Both the position numbers and the translations under genes were made by a program. A model generated the notes under the pieces. The model made no database searches. It saw nothing but the letters and a program-made list of their open reading frames with translations, and was not told the DNA's origin. A stretch of 19,430 nt of DNA, taken from the NCBI GenBank assembly GCA_036675645.1, contig JAKFEP010000183.1, positions 1 through 19,430 on the forward strand. Direction: 5' to 3'. The stretch is from Methylotenera_A sp036675645 (GTDB lineage: Bacteria > Pseudomonadota > Gammaproteobacteria > Burkholderiales > Methylophilaceae). This document shows, in pieces, positions 8,651 through 16,765 of the stretch. The first letter of the stretch is position 1, and every line of letters begins with the position of its first letter.

Positions 8651-10438
8651 ATGAGTCAGTTAGTAGAAATATTAGTTCCCGATATTGGCAATTTTGACAG
8701 CGTCGATGTAATCGAAGTATTGGTAAAAGTGGGCGATAGGATTGCCAAAGAAGATTCATTAATCACTGTTGAATCTGATAAAGCGTCGATGGATATTCCA
8801 TCCGCACAAGCGGGCGTTGTGAAAGAAGTAAAAGTGAAAGTGGGCGACAAGATTGCCAAAGGTACATTAATTTTAATGGTTGAAACAGAAGCCAATAACA
8901 CAGCAACCACTCAAAATTCGAATGCGATGCCAGTGCACGAAAGCAAGGCGCAAGCAGCGCAGGCAGTACAAGAAGTACGACAAGCTGCGAGCAACACTGC
9001 TGACAAAGCGATGGCGAAGCAGTCGGATTTAGAAACACAAGTTGTTGTGCTAGGCAGTGGTCCTGGCGGCTACACCGCTGCTTTTCGTGCGGCAGATCTC
9101 GGCCTGAAAGTAGTGCTGATCGAGCGTTACGCAACGCTGGGCGGTGTATGTTTAAACGTGGGCTGCATTCCTTCTAAAGCATTACTCCACACCGCCAAAG
9201 TAATCACAGAAGCTGAAGAAACGGCTGCACATGGCGTCAGTTTTGGCGCGCCTAATATTGATTTAGAACATCTGCGCAACTGGAAATCCAATGATGTCGT
9301 CGCCAAACTTACTGGCGGCTTAGCGGCAATGGCGAAACAGCGTGGAGTTACTGTTGTAGAAGGTTTAGGCAAATTTACTAGCCCGCACCAAATCGCCGTG
9401 ACTGCGGCCGATGGCAAAGTGACAACTATTGGCTTTGAAAATGCCATTATCGCCGCTGGTTCACAAGCGACCAAATTCCCCAACGCCCCAGATGATGCAC
9501 GCATTATGGATTCCACTGGTGCGCTAAAATTAGAAGATATTCCCAAGCGCTTATTGGTCATCGGCGGCGGCATTATTGGGCTAGAGATGGGCACAGTATA
9601 CGATGCACTGGGCAGTAAAGTCAGCGTAGTAGAATTTATGGATGGCTTGATAACGGGTTGTGACCGGGATTTAGTGCGCCCGCTACAAAAGCGCATGGAT
9701 AAACGCTTTGAAGCAATTATGCTTTCCACCAAAGTAAGTAAGATGGAAGCTAAAAAAGATGGTATTCATGTGAGTTTTGAAGGCGAAGAAGCGCCTAAGG
9801 ATGTACAAATTTATGACCGTGTACTGGTTTCCATAGGCCGCAAACCAAACGGTAACAATATTGGTGCAGAGCTTGCCGGTGTTGCGGTGGATGAGCGCGG
9901 CTTTATAGCTGTAGATAAGCAGATGCGAACCAATGTGTCGCATATTTTCGCCATTGGCGATATTGTTGGACAGCCGATGTTAGCGCACAAAGCCACGCAC
10001 GAAGGCAAAGTGGCGGCAGAAGTGATTGCAGGACACAAAGTGGAATTCGTTGCATCCGTGATTCCAAGTGTGGCTTATACCGACCCGGAAATCGCGTGGG
10101 TTGGCATGACCGAAACTGAAGCAAAATCTAAAAATATTGATATAGAAAAGGCTTCGTTCCCTTGGGCAGCTAGTGGTCGCGCCATCTCTATCGCGCGTAC
10201 CGAAGGAGCAACTAAGTTAATCTTTGATAAAACCACACACCGCTTAATTGGTGCGGGTATTGTTGGCGTTAATGCGGGTGAACTGTTGGCAGAAGCAGCT
10301 CTCGCCATTGAAATGGGTGCTGATGCACACGATTTAGGGCTGACCATTCACGCCCACCCTAGTCTCTCAGAAACCATCTGCTTTGCAGCAGAAATGAAAG
10401 AGGGAACCATCACTGACTTGTACATCAAAAAACGATAA
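8651..10438 (+). CDS. lpdA: Dihydrolipoamide dehydrogenase (E3) with N-terminal lipoyl domain
   Basis: FAD-dependent E3 subunit that reoxidises dihydrolipoyl groups of pyruvate dehydrogenase with NAD+. 595 residues: a lipoyl domain (1-78, lipoyl K44 in ESDKASM), an Ala-rich linker (about 80-125), then a full E3. The FAD-binding VVVLGSGPGGYTAAF starts near 131; the redox disulfide is in GGVCLNVGCIPSK (C167, C172); the NAD-binding LLVIGGGIIGLEMG follows; and the C-terminal HAHPSLSE holds the active-site H569 and E574. E3 proteins with their own lipoyl domain are known from Neisseria and other betaproteobacteria. The start is ATG 8651 with AAAGG upstream; an ATG at 8633 would add only six residues. 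It lies apart from aceEF, separated by two unrelated genes. Confidence 0.96.
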   Translation: MSQLVEILVPDIGNFDSVDVIEVLVKVGDRIAKEDSLITVESDKASMDIPSAQAGVVKEVKVKVGDKIAKGTLILMVETEANNTATTQNSNAMPVHESKAQAAQAVQEVRQAASNTADKAMAKQSDLETQVVVLGSGPGGYTAAFRAADLGLKVVLIERYATLGGVCLNVGCIPSKALLHTAKVITEAEETAAHGVSFGAPNIDLEHLRNWKSNDVVAKLTGGLAAMAKQRGVTVVEGLGKFTSPHQIAVTAADGKVTTIGFENAIIAAGSQATKFPNAPDDARIMDSTGALKLEDIPKRLLVIGGGIIGLEMGTVYDALGSKVSVVEFMDGLITGCDRDLVRPLQKRMDKRFEAIMLSTKVSKMEAKKDGIHVSFEGEEAPKDVQIYDRVLVSIGRKPNGNNIGAELAGVAVDERGFIAVDKQMRTNVSHIFAIGDIVGQPMLAHKATHEGKVAAEVIAGHKVEFVASVIPSVAYTDPEIAWVGMTETEAKSKNIDIEKASFPWAASGRAISIARTEGATKLIFDKTTHRLIGAGIVGVNAGELLAEAALAIEMGADAHDLGLTIHAHPSLSETICFAAEMKEGTITDLYIKKR

Positions 10439-10452
10439 TAACAACATCTTGA

Positions 10453-10480
10453 GGTAAGCAGTTTTTGCTTACCCTCGTTT
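10453..10480. terminator. Terminator between lpdA and the birA-coaX-SPOR operon
   Basis: GGTAAGCA (10453-10460) pairs with TGCTTACC (10466-10473) around a GTTTT loop; flanking GA and CTC extend the stem with a bulge. T-rich sequence follows on the plus strand and AAAATAAA precedes it, so it may serve both converging transcripts. Confidence 0.6.
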
Positions 10481-10483
10481 ATT

Positions 10484-11158
10484 TTATGCCGGGCAAGCGG
10501 CAGGCTCGATTTCAGTCCCCACAAATTCGGGTTTAATTCTCTGCAGCTCTAGCGCAGTGGCAGCACTCACCGATTTTATAAGCAGGCTATTCAGCGATTT
10601 ACCTGGGCTACGCAACGCTTTAGTTGCACCTTTTACGCCTTTTTCTTGCAACTCTTTTAGTAAGCTGCTAGCCAATTGTTCCTCTTGAAATAGACCAAAT
10701 GAAATCGCATTACGCCACTGCGAATCTTGCACAATAAACAACTCATCTACGCCCATCGCCTCAATTTCATTGGCTTTTTCTTGCGCTAACGCTGCGCTTT
10801 TTAATGGTGGATAATATACCCAAAAACGCCTGTCTTCGTTGGCCTGCTCTTGCTTAACCTCGCTCTGCAAGCCAAGTCGCACTAACACTACTTGTGCAGC
10901 GGGCAAGTTGGTTTTGGTAAAGTTACCCCATTTGTAGCAAGTCGTCGCATAACCGAGTGCAGTGACCGGCTCCGCCTCGACCACAGGTGGTGCCACTTTT
11001 TTAGGCATAGCCTGTAGATCTGCATCACTTAAAATCTTTAACTTTTCCGGCATGATTGAGCGGTCTACCAATGCTGGTTGGGGCGCAATCAGGTCTAAAT
11101 TAAAATACACCAGCAAGCCCAAATTCAGCAACACTAGTAACCACACCAGTAACTTCAT
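10484..11158 (-). CDS. Inner-membrane SPOR-domain protein
   Basis: 224-residue protein with an N-terminal membrane helix (about 3-19, LLVWLLVLLNLGLLVYF), a linker rich in Pro/Val/Glu (about 45-68), and a region (about 70-185) whose pattern CYKWGNFTKTNLPAAQVVLVRLGL ... RRFWVYYPPL ... ALAQEKANEIEAMGVDELFIV fits a SPOR-like fold, the peptidoglycan-binding domain seen in cell-division and envelope proteins. This makes the likely topology a periplasmic C-terminus. The domain call is from pattern recognition and is less certain than the enzymes around it. It is the last gene of the birA-coaX operon, 29 bases after coaX; its specific role is not known. Confidence 0.65.
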   Translation of the reverse strand: MKLLVWLLVLLNLGLLVYFNLDLIAPQPALVDRSIMPEKLKILSDADLQAMPKKVAPPVVEAEPVTALGYATTCYKWGNFTKTNLPAAQVVLVRLGLQSEVKQEQANEDRRFWVYYPPLKSAALAQEKANEIEAMGVDELFIVQDSQWRNAISFGLFQEEQLASSLLKELQEKGVKGATKALRSPGKSLNSLLIKSVSAATALELQRIKPEFVGTEIEPAACPA

Positions 11159-11187
11159 CTTATCGTTCTTTCCCTAGTATTTCGTTT

Positions 11188-11943
11188 TTAGCCTCCATTT
11201 TCTGGCAGCTCTTTTCCAAGCAATACCAGACCCTGCAGCACTAGATTTTCTATAATAATAACCTGTTTTGTACCTGTATTCGCAGCTTGCACATTTAAAG
11301 CCTGCGCAATGAAGCGTGCATCGCCGCCCGTCATCACTAGCTTAGGCAACCAGCCACTGCGTTTTTCTAAACGCTTTTGCATAAGGTGGATTGCTCCCAC
11401 CACAGCACTTAAGCAGCCGGTTTGAATCGCATCTGGCGTATTTCTAGGAAATTCAGCATAAGCACCCTCGCTCACATCAAGCTGGCTCTTCAACAAAGCA
11501 GTGTTTTGACTCAGTGAAGCGCGCAACAAATGCAAACCAGGCATAATACTGCCGCCCAAAAACTCACCCTTGCTAAGCGCATCAATCGTAATGGCAGTGC
11601 CAGCATTGACCACTACCGTGGCGTGTTTGGTATGATGCCAAGCCGCCACCAAGGCCGCCCAGCGGTCTATACCCAAATTAGCAGCATATAAGTTTTTAAC
11701 CCCGCAGGCGTTTGGTTTGGCTGTTACAAAATGCACCGGTAAGGGATTGAGCAACTGGCTCACCAGTTGCGCCATCGCGTCACCTGCCACGTTTGCAACC
11801 AGCACTTGCGTTGCCTTTTTAATAGGGAAAATTGCTTGGGCAATTTCTTCATTCAAACATACATCTGTTTCCTGCAAACGGCCTGCAGCGTCGGCCAATG
11901 CCCATTTGGTACGGGTATTGCCTATATCGATTACCAACAACAC
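11188..11943 (-). CDS. coaX: Type III pantothenate kinase
   Basis: Catalyses the first step of coenzyme A synthesis, ATP-dependent phosphorylation of pantothenate. 251 residues with the ASKHA-fold signatures of the type III enzyme: VIDIGNTRTKWAL at the N-terminus (D6), GIDRWAALVAAW (91-102), NAGTAITIDAL (113-123) and GGSIMPGL (130-137). The start is GTG at 11943, with GAGGAG about 10 bases upstream inside the end of birA. Only two bases separate the birA stop from this start, so translation is probably coupled. Pairing birA with coaX is common in betaproteobacteria, and the two genes are fused in some (as in Neisseria). Confidence 0.95.
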   Translation of the reverse strand: MLLVIDIGNTRTKWALADAAGRLQETDVCLNEEIAQAIFPIKKATQVLVANVAGDAMAQLVSQLLNPLPVHFVTAKPNACGVKNLYAANLGIDRWAALVAAWHHTKHATVVVNAGTAITIDALSKGEFLGGSIMPGLHLLRASLSQNTALLKSQLDVSEGAYAEFPRNTPDAIQTGCLSAVVGAIHLMQKRLEKRSGWLPKLVMTGGDARFIAQALNVQAANTGTKQVIIIENLVLQGLVLLGKELPENGG

Positions 11944-11945
11944 TA

Positions 11946-12908
11946 TTAAAGTCTCCTCAAAGAAATTTCGCCAGCCGAAAAGCGCTGCAAACCAAGTGCA
12001 GTTTCAACCTGCAAGATACCATCCTCAGCCACACCTTTCACCACGCCTTGTACCTCGGTTCCATTCGGCAATAGCATGCGTACTGGCTTATTTTCGTACG
12101 CATGGTAGCTTTGCCATTCATCACGCAGGGCAACAAATCCATTTGTCTCAAAACCGCTTAGCACAACAGCCAAGTGCTTTAAAATAGCACCTAATAAAGC
12201 GTTTTGATCTACCTCTTTAACACTCGCCAAATCAATCGCAGGCTGGTCGATACTTTCCAGCACATTTTTTGGCAGGTTCAAATTAATACCCACGCCAATC
12301 ACCGCCGCGCTTGGGCCTTCTAAATCGCCTTGCAGCTCAATTAAAATGCCCGCCAGTTTTTTACCATCTACCAACACATCATTTGGCCATTTTAGCTGTG
12401 CCGCGTTCACCTCAAAATCGCGTAGCGCGCGTATTAACGCCACACCAACACACAAACTTAAACCAGATAGCGCCGCTGCACCGCATTGAAAACGCCACAA
12501 CAATGAAAAAGTTAGGCTCGCCCCTAGTTGCGACACCCAAGTTCGGCCACGCCTACCTTTGCCTTTGGTTTGTACATGCGCCGCCACACAAGTAGCATGT
12601 GCCGCGTGCTTATTTTGCATGAGGTAAGTATTGGTTGAGGCAACTTCATCCAGCACCTCTAGCGCAAACCAGGCACGCTGCTCACCGATGGCTTTTAATA
12701 CTTCATTTCTATCTAACAAATTGATTGCTAATGGTAACTTATAGCCTCGGCCACGCACTGAAAAAATCTCAATTCCAAGATTTTCTGCATGCTGGACCGC
12801 GTTCCAAATGGTAGCGCGTGTTACTTTAAATTGCTGAGCCAGCGCCTCGCCTGAATGAAACTTTCCATCGGCCAGCACCTGCAAAACGGGAAAGGTAAGT
12901 GTACTCAT
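11946..12908 (-). CDS. birA: Biotin--[acetyl-CoA-carboxylase] ligase / biotin operon repressor
   Basis: Attaches biotin to the acetyl-CoA carboxylase carrier protein through biotinyl-AMP, and in its long form also represses biotin synthesis genes. 320 residues, the long (group II) form: an N-terminal winged helix-turn-helix (about 5-60, GEALAQQFKVTRATIWNAVQ), the ligase domain with KGKGRRGRTW (115-124, biotinyl-AMP binding), KWPNDV (173-178) and DGKKLAGILIE (181-191), and a small C-terminal domain (about 270-320). The HTH suggests it retains regulatory ability, but no operator was identified here. First gene of an operon with coaX and a SPOR protein; divergent from glnS with 115 bases between. 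Confidence 0.95.
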   Translation of the reverse strand: MSTLTFPVLQVLADGKFHSGEALAQQFKVTRATIWNAVQHAENLGIEIFSVRGRGYKLPLAINLLDRNEVLKAIGEQRAWFALEVLDEVASTNTYLMQNKHAAHATCVAAHVQTKGKGRRGRTWVSQLGASLTFSLLWRFQCGAAALSGLSLCVGVALIRALRDFEVNAAQLKWPNDVLVDGKKLAGILIELQGDLEGPSAAVIGVGINLNLPKNVLESIDQPAIDLASVKEVDQNALLGAILKHLAVVLSGFETNGFVALRDEWQSYHAYENKPVRMLLPNGTEVQGVVKGVAEDGILQVETALGLQRFSAGEISLRRL

Positions 12909-13023
12909 ATTAACTTAAGTTTATCACAGGCTTATTTGTTTAAGGCTGGCGGTTTGCTTGCCAAAGCAGACCAAAACCAAGCGCATGCGTGTAAAATAAG
13001 CGAAAATTTATTGAAAACAGATC

Positions 13024-14787
13024 ATGTCAGAAAAAGAACCAATTCCATCAGCTTCAAACTTCATTCGCGGCATTATCGACCGCGATTTAGCCGAAAATAA
13101 ATTCGCCACCAAAAAATGGGCTGGTAGCCCAGGCGGCGCAGCACACCAAGCTGCAGGCCAAGTTGATACTGCTAAAATCCGCACACGCTTTCCGCCCGAA
13201 CCCAACGGTTATTTGCATATTGGCCATGCTAAAAGTATTTGCCTCAACTTTGGCTTAGCGCGTGATTACGGCGGCATTTGCCATTTGCGCTTTGATGACA
13301 CCAATCCGGAAAAAGAGAGCCAGGAATATGTCGATAGCATCACTGAGATGGTGCACTGGCTGGGCTTTGGCTGGGAAAACGGTAACGAAAGTAACTTATA
13401 TTTCGCCAGCGATTACTTTGAGTTTATGTACCAATCCGCAGAGGCGCTCATTATGGGTGGCCATGCTTATATAGATGAGCAAACTGCAGACGAAATGCGC
13501 ATTAATCGCGGCACGCTGACTGAAGCTGGAAAAGATTCGCCTTATAGAAATAGAACAGTAGAAGAAAATTTAAAACTGTTCCGCGAAATGCGCGATGGCA
13601 AACAGGCTGATGGCAGCATGGTACTGCGTGCCAAAATCGATATGGCATCACCCAATATTAATATGCGCGACCCTGCCATTTATCGCGTACGCCGCGCGCA
13701 TCACCACAACACGGGCGACACATGGTGCATTTACCCCATGTACACCTTTGCGCACCCCATTGAGGACGCGCTGGAGCAAATCACCCACTCCATCTGCACG
13801 CTGGAATTTGAAGACCAACGGCCATTTTATGACTGGTTATTAGAGCGGCTTGCTGAAGCAGGTTTGTTAGCGCATCCACTGCCGCACCAATACGAGTTTG
13901 CGCGTTTAAATCTAACTTATGTGGTGCTTTCTAAACGCAAACTGATTCAATTAGTAGAAGAAAAACATGTTTCAGGCTGGGATGACCCACGCTTGCCTAC
14001 CCTGGCAGGCGCACGCCGCCGCGGCTATACGCCAGAAGGCTTTAGGCTGTTTGCAGACAGAATTGGTGTTTCAAAAGCCGACTCATGGATTGAGTACACC
14101 ATACTCGAAGACTGCATGCGCGAAACGCTCAACAACTCTGCAGAGCGCCGCATCGCCGTGCTAGATCCGATTAAATTGGTGATTGATAACTACGACGCGA
14201 ATAAGTCTGAGGATTGCTTTGCGCCTAACCATCCGCTTAAACCAGAGCTTGGCAAACGCACCATTCAACTCACCAAAGAGTTGTGGATAGAGCGTGAAGA
14301 CTTTATGGAAGTGCCCAGCAAAGGCTTCTTCAGGCTGGTGCCAGATGGCATGGTGCGCTTACGTTATGGCTATGTGGTGAAATGTACTGGCTTTGAGAAA
14401 GACGCCGCAGGCAACGTCACCGTTGTGCATTGTGAATACCTGCCAGACACAAAATCTGGAACCGCAGGCGCAGATGCCATTAAGGTAAAAGGCAACATCC
14501 ATTGGGTCAGCACCAGCCATGCTTATACTTGCGAAATCCGCATGTACGATAGATTATTTAAAGAAGCGCATCCGGGCGAAGGCGAGCGTGACTTTTTAGA
14601 TGACATCAACCCAAATTCAGCACACACCGTCACTGCACAGTTAGAGCTGGCGTTAAAAGATGCCAAACCTAGCGATACCTTCCAGTTTGAGCGCCACGGC
14701 TACTTTGTGGCAGATAGAAAAGACAGCGTGGCTGGCAAACCTGTGTTTAATCGCACCGTAACGTTGCGGGATGCGTGGCAGAAATAG
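13024..14787 (+). CDS. glnS: Glutaminyl-tRNA synthetase
   Basis: Class I aminoacyl-tRNA synthetase charging tRNA-Gln. The 587-residue length is slightly over the E. coli enzyme (554). Class I signatures are RFPPEPNGYLHIGHAKSI (HIGH at 65-68) and VLSKRKL (KMSKS-type loop, about 301-307); the FDDTNPEKE motif follows the first. The C-terminal part (about 355-585) is the two-barrel anticodon-binding region. Between the N-terminal NFIRGIIDRDLAENKF and the catalytic start there is an Ala/Gly-rich stretch of roughly 20 residues (WAGSPGGAAHQAAGQVDTAK) that E. coli GlnRS lacks. No strong ribosome binding site precedes ATG 13024; TAAAAT at 12992-12997 may be the -10. An AT-rich gene begins 13 bases after the stop. 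Confidence 0.97.
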   Translation: MSEKEPIPSASNFIRGIIDRDLAENKFATKKWAGSPGGAAHQAAGQVDTAKIRTRFPPEPNGYLHIGHAKSICLNFGLARDYGGICHLRFDDTNPEKESQEYVDSITEMVHWLGFGWENGNESNLYFASDYFEFMYQSAEALIMGGHAYIDEQTADEMRINRGTLTEAGKDSPYRNRTVEENLKLFREMRDGKQADGSMVLRAKIDMASPNINMRDPAIYRVRRAHHHNTGDTWCIYPMYTFAHPIEDALEQITHSICTLEFEDQRPFYDWLLERLAEAGLLAHPLPHQYEFARLNLTYVVLSKRKLIQLVEEKHVSGWDDPRLPTLAGARRRGYTPEGFRLFADRIGVSKADSWIEYTILEDCMRETLNNSAERRIAVLDPIKLVIDNYDANKSEDCFAPNHPLKPELGKRTIQLTKELWIEREDFMEVPSKGFFRLVPDGMVRLRYGYVVKCTGFEKDAAGNVTVVHCEYLPDTKSGTAGADAIKVKGNIHWVSTSHAYTCEIRMYDRLFKEAHPGEGERDFLDDINPNSAHTVTAQLELALKDAKPSDTFQFERHGYFVADRKDSVAGKPVFNRTVTLRDAWQK

Positions 14788-14800
14788 CTAGGAGATTCAA

Positions 14801-15616
14801 TTGAGATTTAACCAATTTGCAAATGTATATATAAAAATCATTCCTGCGCTTGGTTTCCTTCTATTCTGTATTGTTGTTTTAATATATACATATCCACGTT
14901 CAAATTTAAAAATTACAACGAATCCGAGTTACTGGGGAGCTTTCGGCGATTTTATTGGAGGGGTTTTAAATCCAATTTTTGCAATATTTACTCTAATTGG
15001 TCTGGTACTTACTATTAGATTGCAAATGGAAATTCTTGAGGTTCAAAAAAAAGAATTAGTGGCAACTAGAGAAGAGTTGAAAAAGTCTGCTGAAGCTTTA
15101 GAAATTCAAAATAAAACGATGCTTTCACAAAATTTTGAAGGTACATTCTTTCGAATGCTTGAGAAACAAGCAGAACTTTTAAATAGAATAGAGTTTCCCC
15201 CAGGGTCGGGGGCTTTTGGTTCCAAAGCAGTGAGATATATTCTCGATCGAGCTAAGAATAAGACTCTTGAGGGAAATAATTTTTTAAGCGCCTATGAAGG
15301 AATATATAAGCAAAATAAGTCATCTATGGGACCTTATTTTAGAAACCTTTATCACACACTAAAACTAATTGATAAAAATCAGCATCTTGCGGACAATGAG
15401 AAATACGATTACTCAAGTTTGGCAAGAGCGCAACTATCTAGTGATGAAATTACGCTAGCTTTTTATAACTGCCTAACAGAACCCGGGAAAGGTTTGAAAG
15501 AGTTAGTGATTAAATATCGAATGCTCAAACATATTGACACATCTAGGCTGGCTAGTGCCAACTTAATTGATGACAATACTTTTTATCCTCCAGAAACCTT
15601 TCTTGCTAGAGATTAA
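14801..15616 (+). CDS. Putative phage abortive infection membrane protein (putAbiC-like)
   Basis: 271-residue protein with two membrane helices (about 11-31 and 51-73), a charged coiled-coil-like stretch (about 74-110), and a cytosolic C-terminal domain. The hallmark stretches match the family annotated as putative phage abortive infection protein: WGAFGDFIGGVLNPIFAIF after helix 1, NFEGTFFRMLEKQAELLNRI (111-130), PYFRNLYHTLKLID (178-191), and LARAQLSSDEITLAFYNCL (207-225). Antiviral function is inferred from that family and is not shown here. The start is TTG at 14801 with AGGAG six bases upstream. Composition is markedly AT-richer than its neighbours: 20 G/C in the 60 bases from 15061, against 32 in those from 14401 (glnS) and 36 from 16321 (corA), by hand count. 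It is wedged between glnS (13-base gap) and corA (21-base gap) without its own visible terminator, so it was probably acquired horizontally and may be read through from glnS. Confidence 0.75.
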   Translation: MRFNQFANVYIKIIPALGFLLFCIVVLIYTYPRSNLKITTNPSYWGAFGDFIGGVLNPIFAIFTLIGLVLTIRLQMEILEVQKKELVATREELKKSAEALEIQNKTMLSQNFEGTFFRMLEKQAELLNRIEFPPGSGAFGSKAVRYILDRAKNKTLEGNNFLSAYEGIYKQNKSSMGPYFRNLYHTLKLIDKNQHLADNEKYDYSSLARAQLSSDEITLAFYNCLTEPGKGLKELVIKYRMLKHIDTSRLASANLIDDNTFYPPETFLARD

Positions 15617-15637
15617 AAATCTCAACTTAAAAAGAGT

Positions 15638-16735
15638 ATGAAAAAACGCCTTCGCACACGCAAAAAGCATTACGCTAAAAAGGTCGGCATGCCACCTGGA
15701 ACGCCCGTTTATATTGGCGATGCAGACATCGCCAAACAAGTAACCCCCAAAATTAGCAAAATTGCATATAACGCCACTGAGATGATTGAGTGCGAGCTAA
15801 GCGCGGAAACGCTAGCTAGTTTCAAGCAAGATAAAGACAAAAAACTGTGGCTAAACGTGCATGGCGTGCACGATGCCGCATTAATCAAACAAATTGGTGA
15901 ACTATTTAAGCTGCACCCATTGGTGGTGGAAGATATTTTAAACACCGAACAGCGCCCCAAAATTGACGAGTATGAAGATTACATTTTCCTAGAAACGCGT
16001 CTTTTTTATTACGAAAAAGACAGCATGTCTGTCAGCAGTGAGCAGATTAGCATGGTGCTTGGTTCTAACTTTCTGCTGACGTTTCAAGAACGTTCAACAG
16101 GCGCGTTTGAACCTGTGCGGCAGCGTTTACGCGCTAACCATGTACATACGCGTAGCCAAGGGGTGGATTATTTGGCTTACGCCTTGCTAGACAGTGTGGT
16201 GGATGGTTATTTTAAGGTGCTGGAAGATGTAAGTAACGACAGCGAGGATTTGGAAGATCGCCTGTTAAGCAAACCCAGCAATATAGAGCTACGTAATATC
16301 CACCAACTGAAGCACGTTACGATTGAGCTACGCCGTGCCGTGTGGCCGCTGCGCGAGGTGGTGAATAACTTAACGCGCAACGAAAAGGCGTTTTTTAAAC
16401 CTAGCACTGTGCCTTATTTGCGCGATGTGTATGACCACACTGTGAGTTTTATTGAATCGCTAGAATCGATTCGAGATAGTTTAAGCGCTATGATGGATAT
16501 TTATATGGCGAGTGTAAGCCAGCGCGTTAACTTAGAGTTACGCGCACTGACGGTGGTGGCCATGCTGTTTATGCCAGCCACGCTGATTGCAGGGATTTTC
16601 GGCATGAACTTTATCCATATGCCTTGGATAGACGAACATAATGGCTTTTGGTGGGCGCTAGGCATTATGGCCACCATTGCGACAATCATGATTTTGATTT
16701 TTTGGCGCCGGCAGTGGTTGAGTAGTAAAAGTTAA
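15638..16735 (+). CDS. corA: Magnesium/cobalt transporter CorA
   Basis: Homopentameric inner-membrane channel for Mg2+ and Co2+. 365 residues: a basic N-terminus leading into KKVGMPPGTPVYIGD, a conserved CorA-subfamily opening, a large cytosolic funnel domain (about 40-290, including HPLVVEDILN and RPKIDEYEDYIFL), then two C-terminal helices. The signature GMN is at 322-324, followed by FIHMPW, between helix 1 (ALTVVAMLFMPATLIAGIF) and helix 2 (FWWALGIMATIATIMILIFW). AAAGAG sits only one base from ATG 15638, too close for a good ribosome binding site; an alternative ATG at 15689 has AAGG at a better distance, but the conserved KKVGMPPG stretch favours the longer form. Converges with msrA. Confidence 0.95.
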   Translation: MKKRLRTRKKHYAKKVGMPPGTPVYIGDADIAKQVTPKISKIAYNATEMIECELSAETLASFKQDKDKKLWLNVHGVHDAALIKQIGELFKLHPLVVEDILNTEQRPKIDEYEDYIFLETRLFYYEKDSMSVSSEQISMVLGSNFLLTFQERSTGAFEPVRQRLRANHVHTRSQGVDYLAYALLDSVVDGYFKVLEDVSNDSEDLEDRLLSKPSNIELRNIHQLKHVTIELRRAVWPLREVVNNLTRNEKAFFKPSTVPYLRDVYDHTVSFIESLESIRDSLSAMMDIYMASVSQRVNLELRALTVVAMLFMPATLIAGIFGMNFIHMPWIDEHNGFWWALGIMATIATIMILIFWRRQWLSSKS

Positions 16736-16765
16736 CCAGTAAGACTTAACTAGCGTAAGCTTGCC

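Noticed and set aside
9127..9732. Open frame of 201 codons antisense to lpdA
   Set aside because: Lies wholly inside the well-supported lpdA coding region and has no recognisable protein features. Similar antisense frames within aceE and aceF were rejected for the same reason.
11717..12187. Open frame of 156 codons on the plus strand across the coaX-birA junction
   Set aside because: Opposite two clearly identified genes, with low-complexity composition and no recognisable domain.
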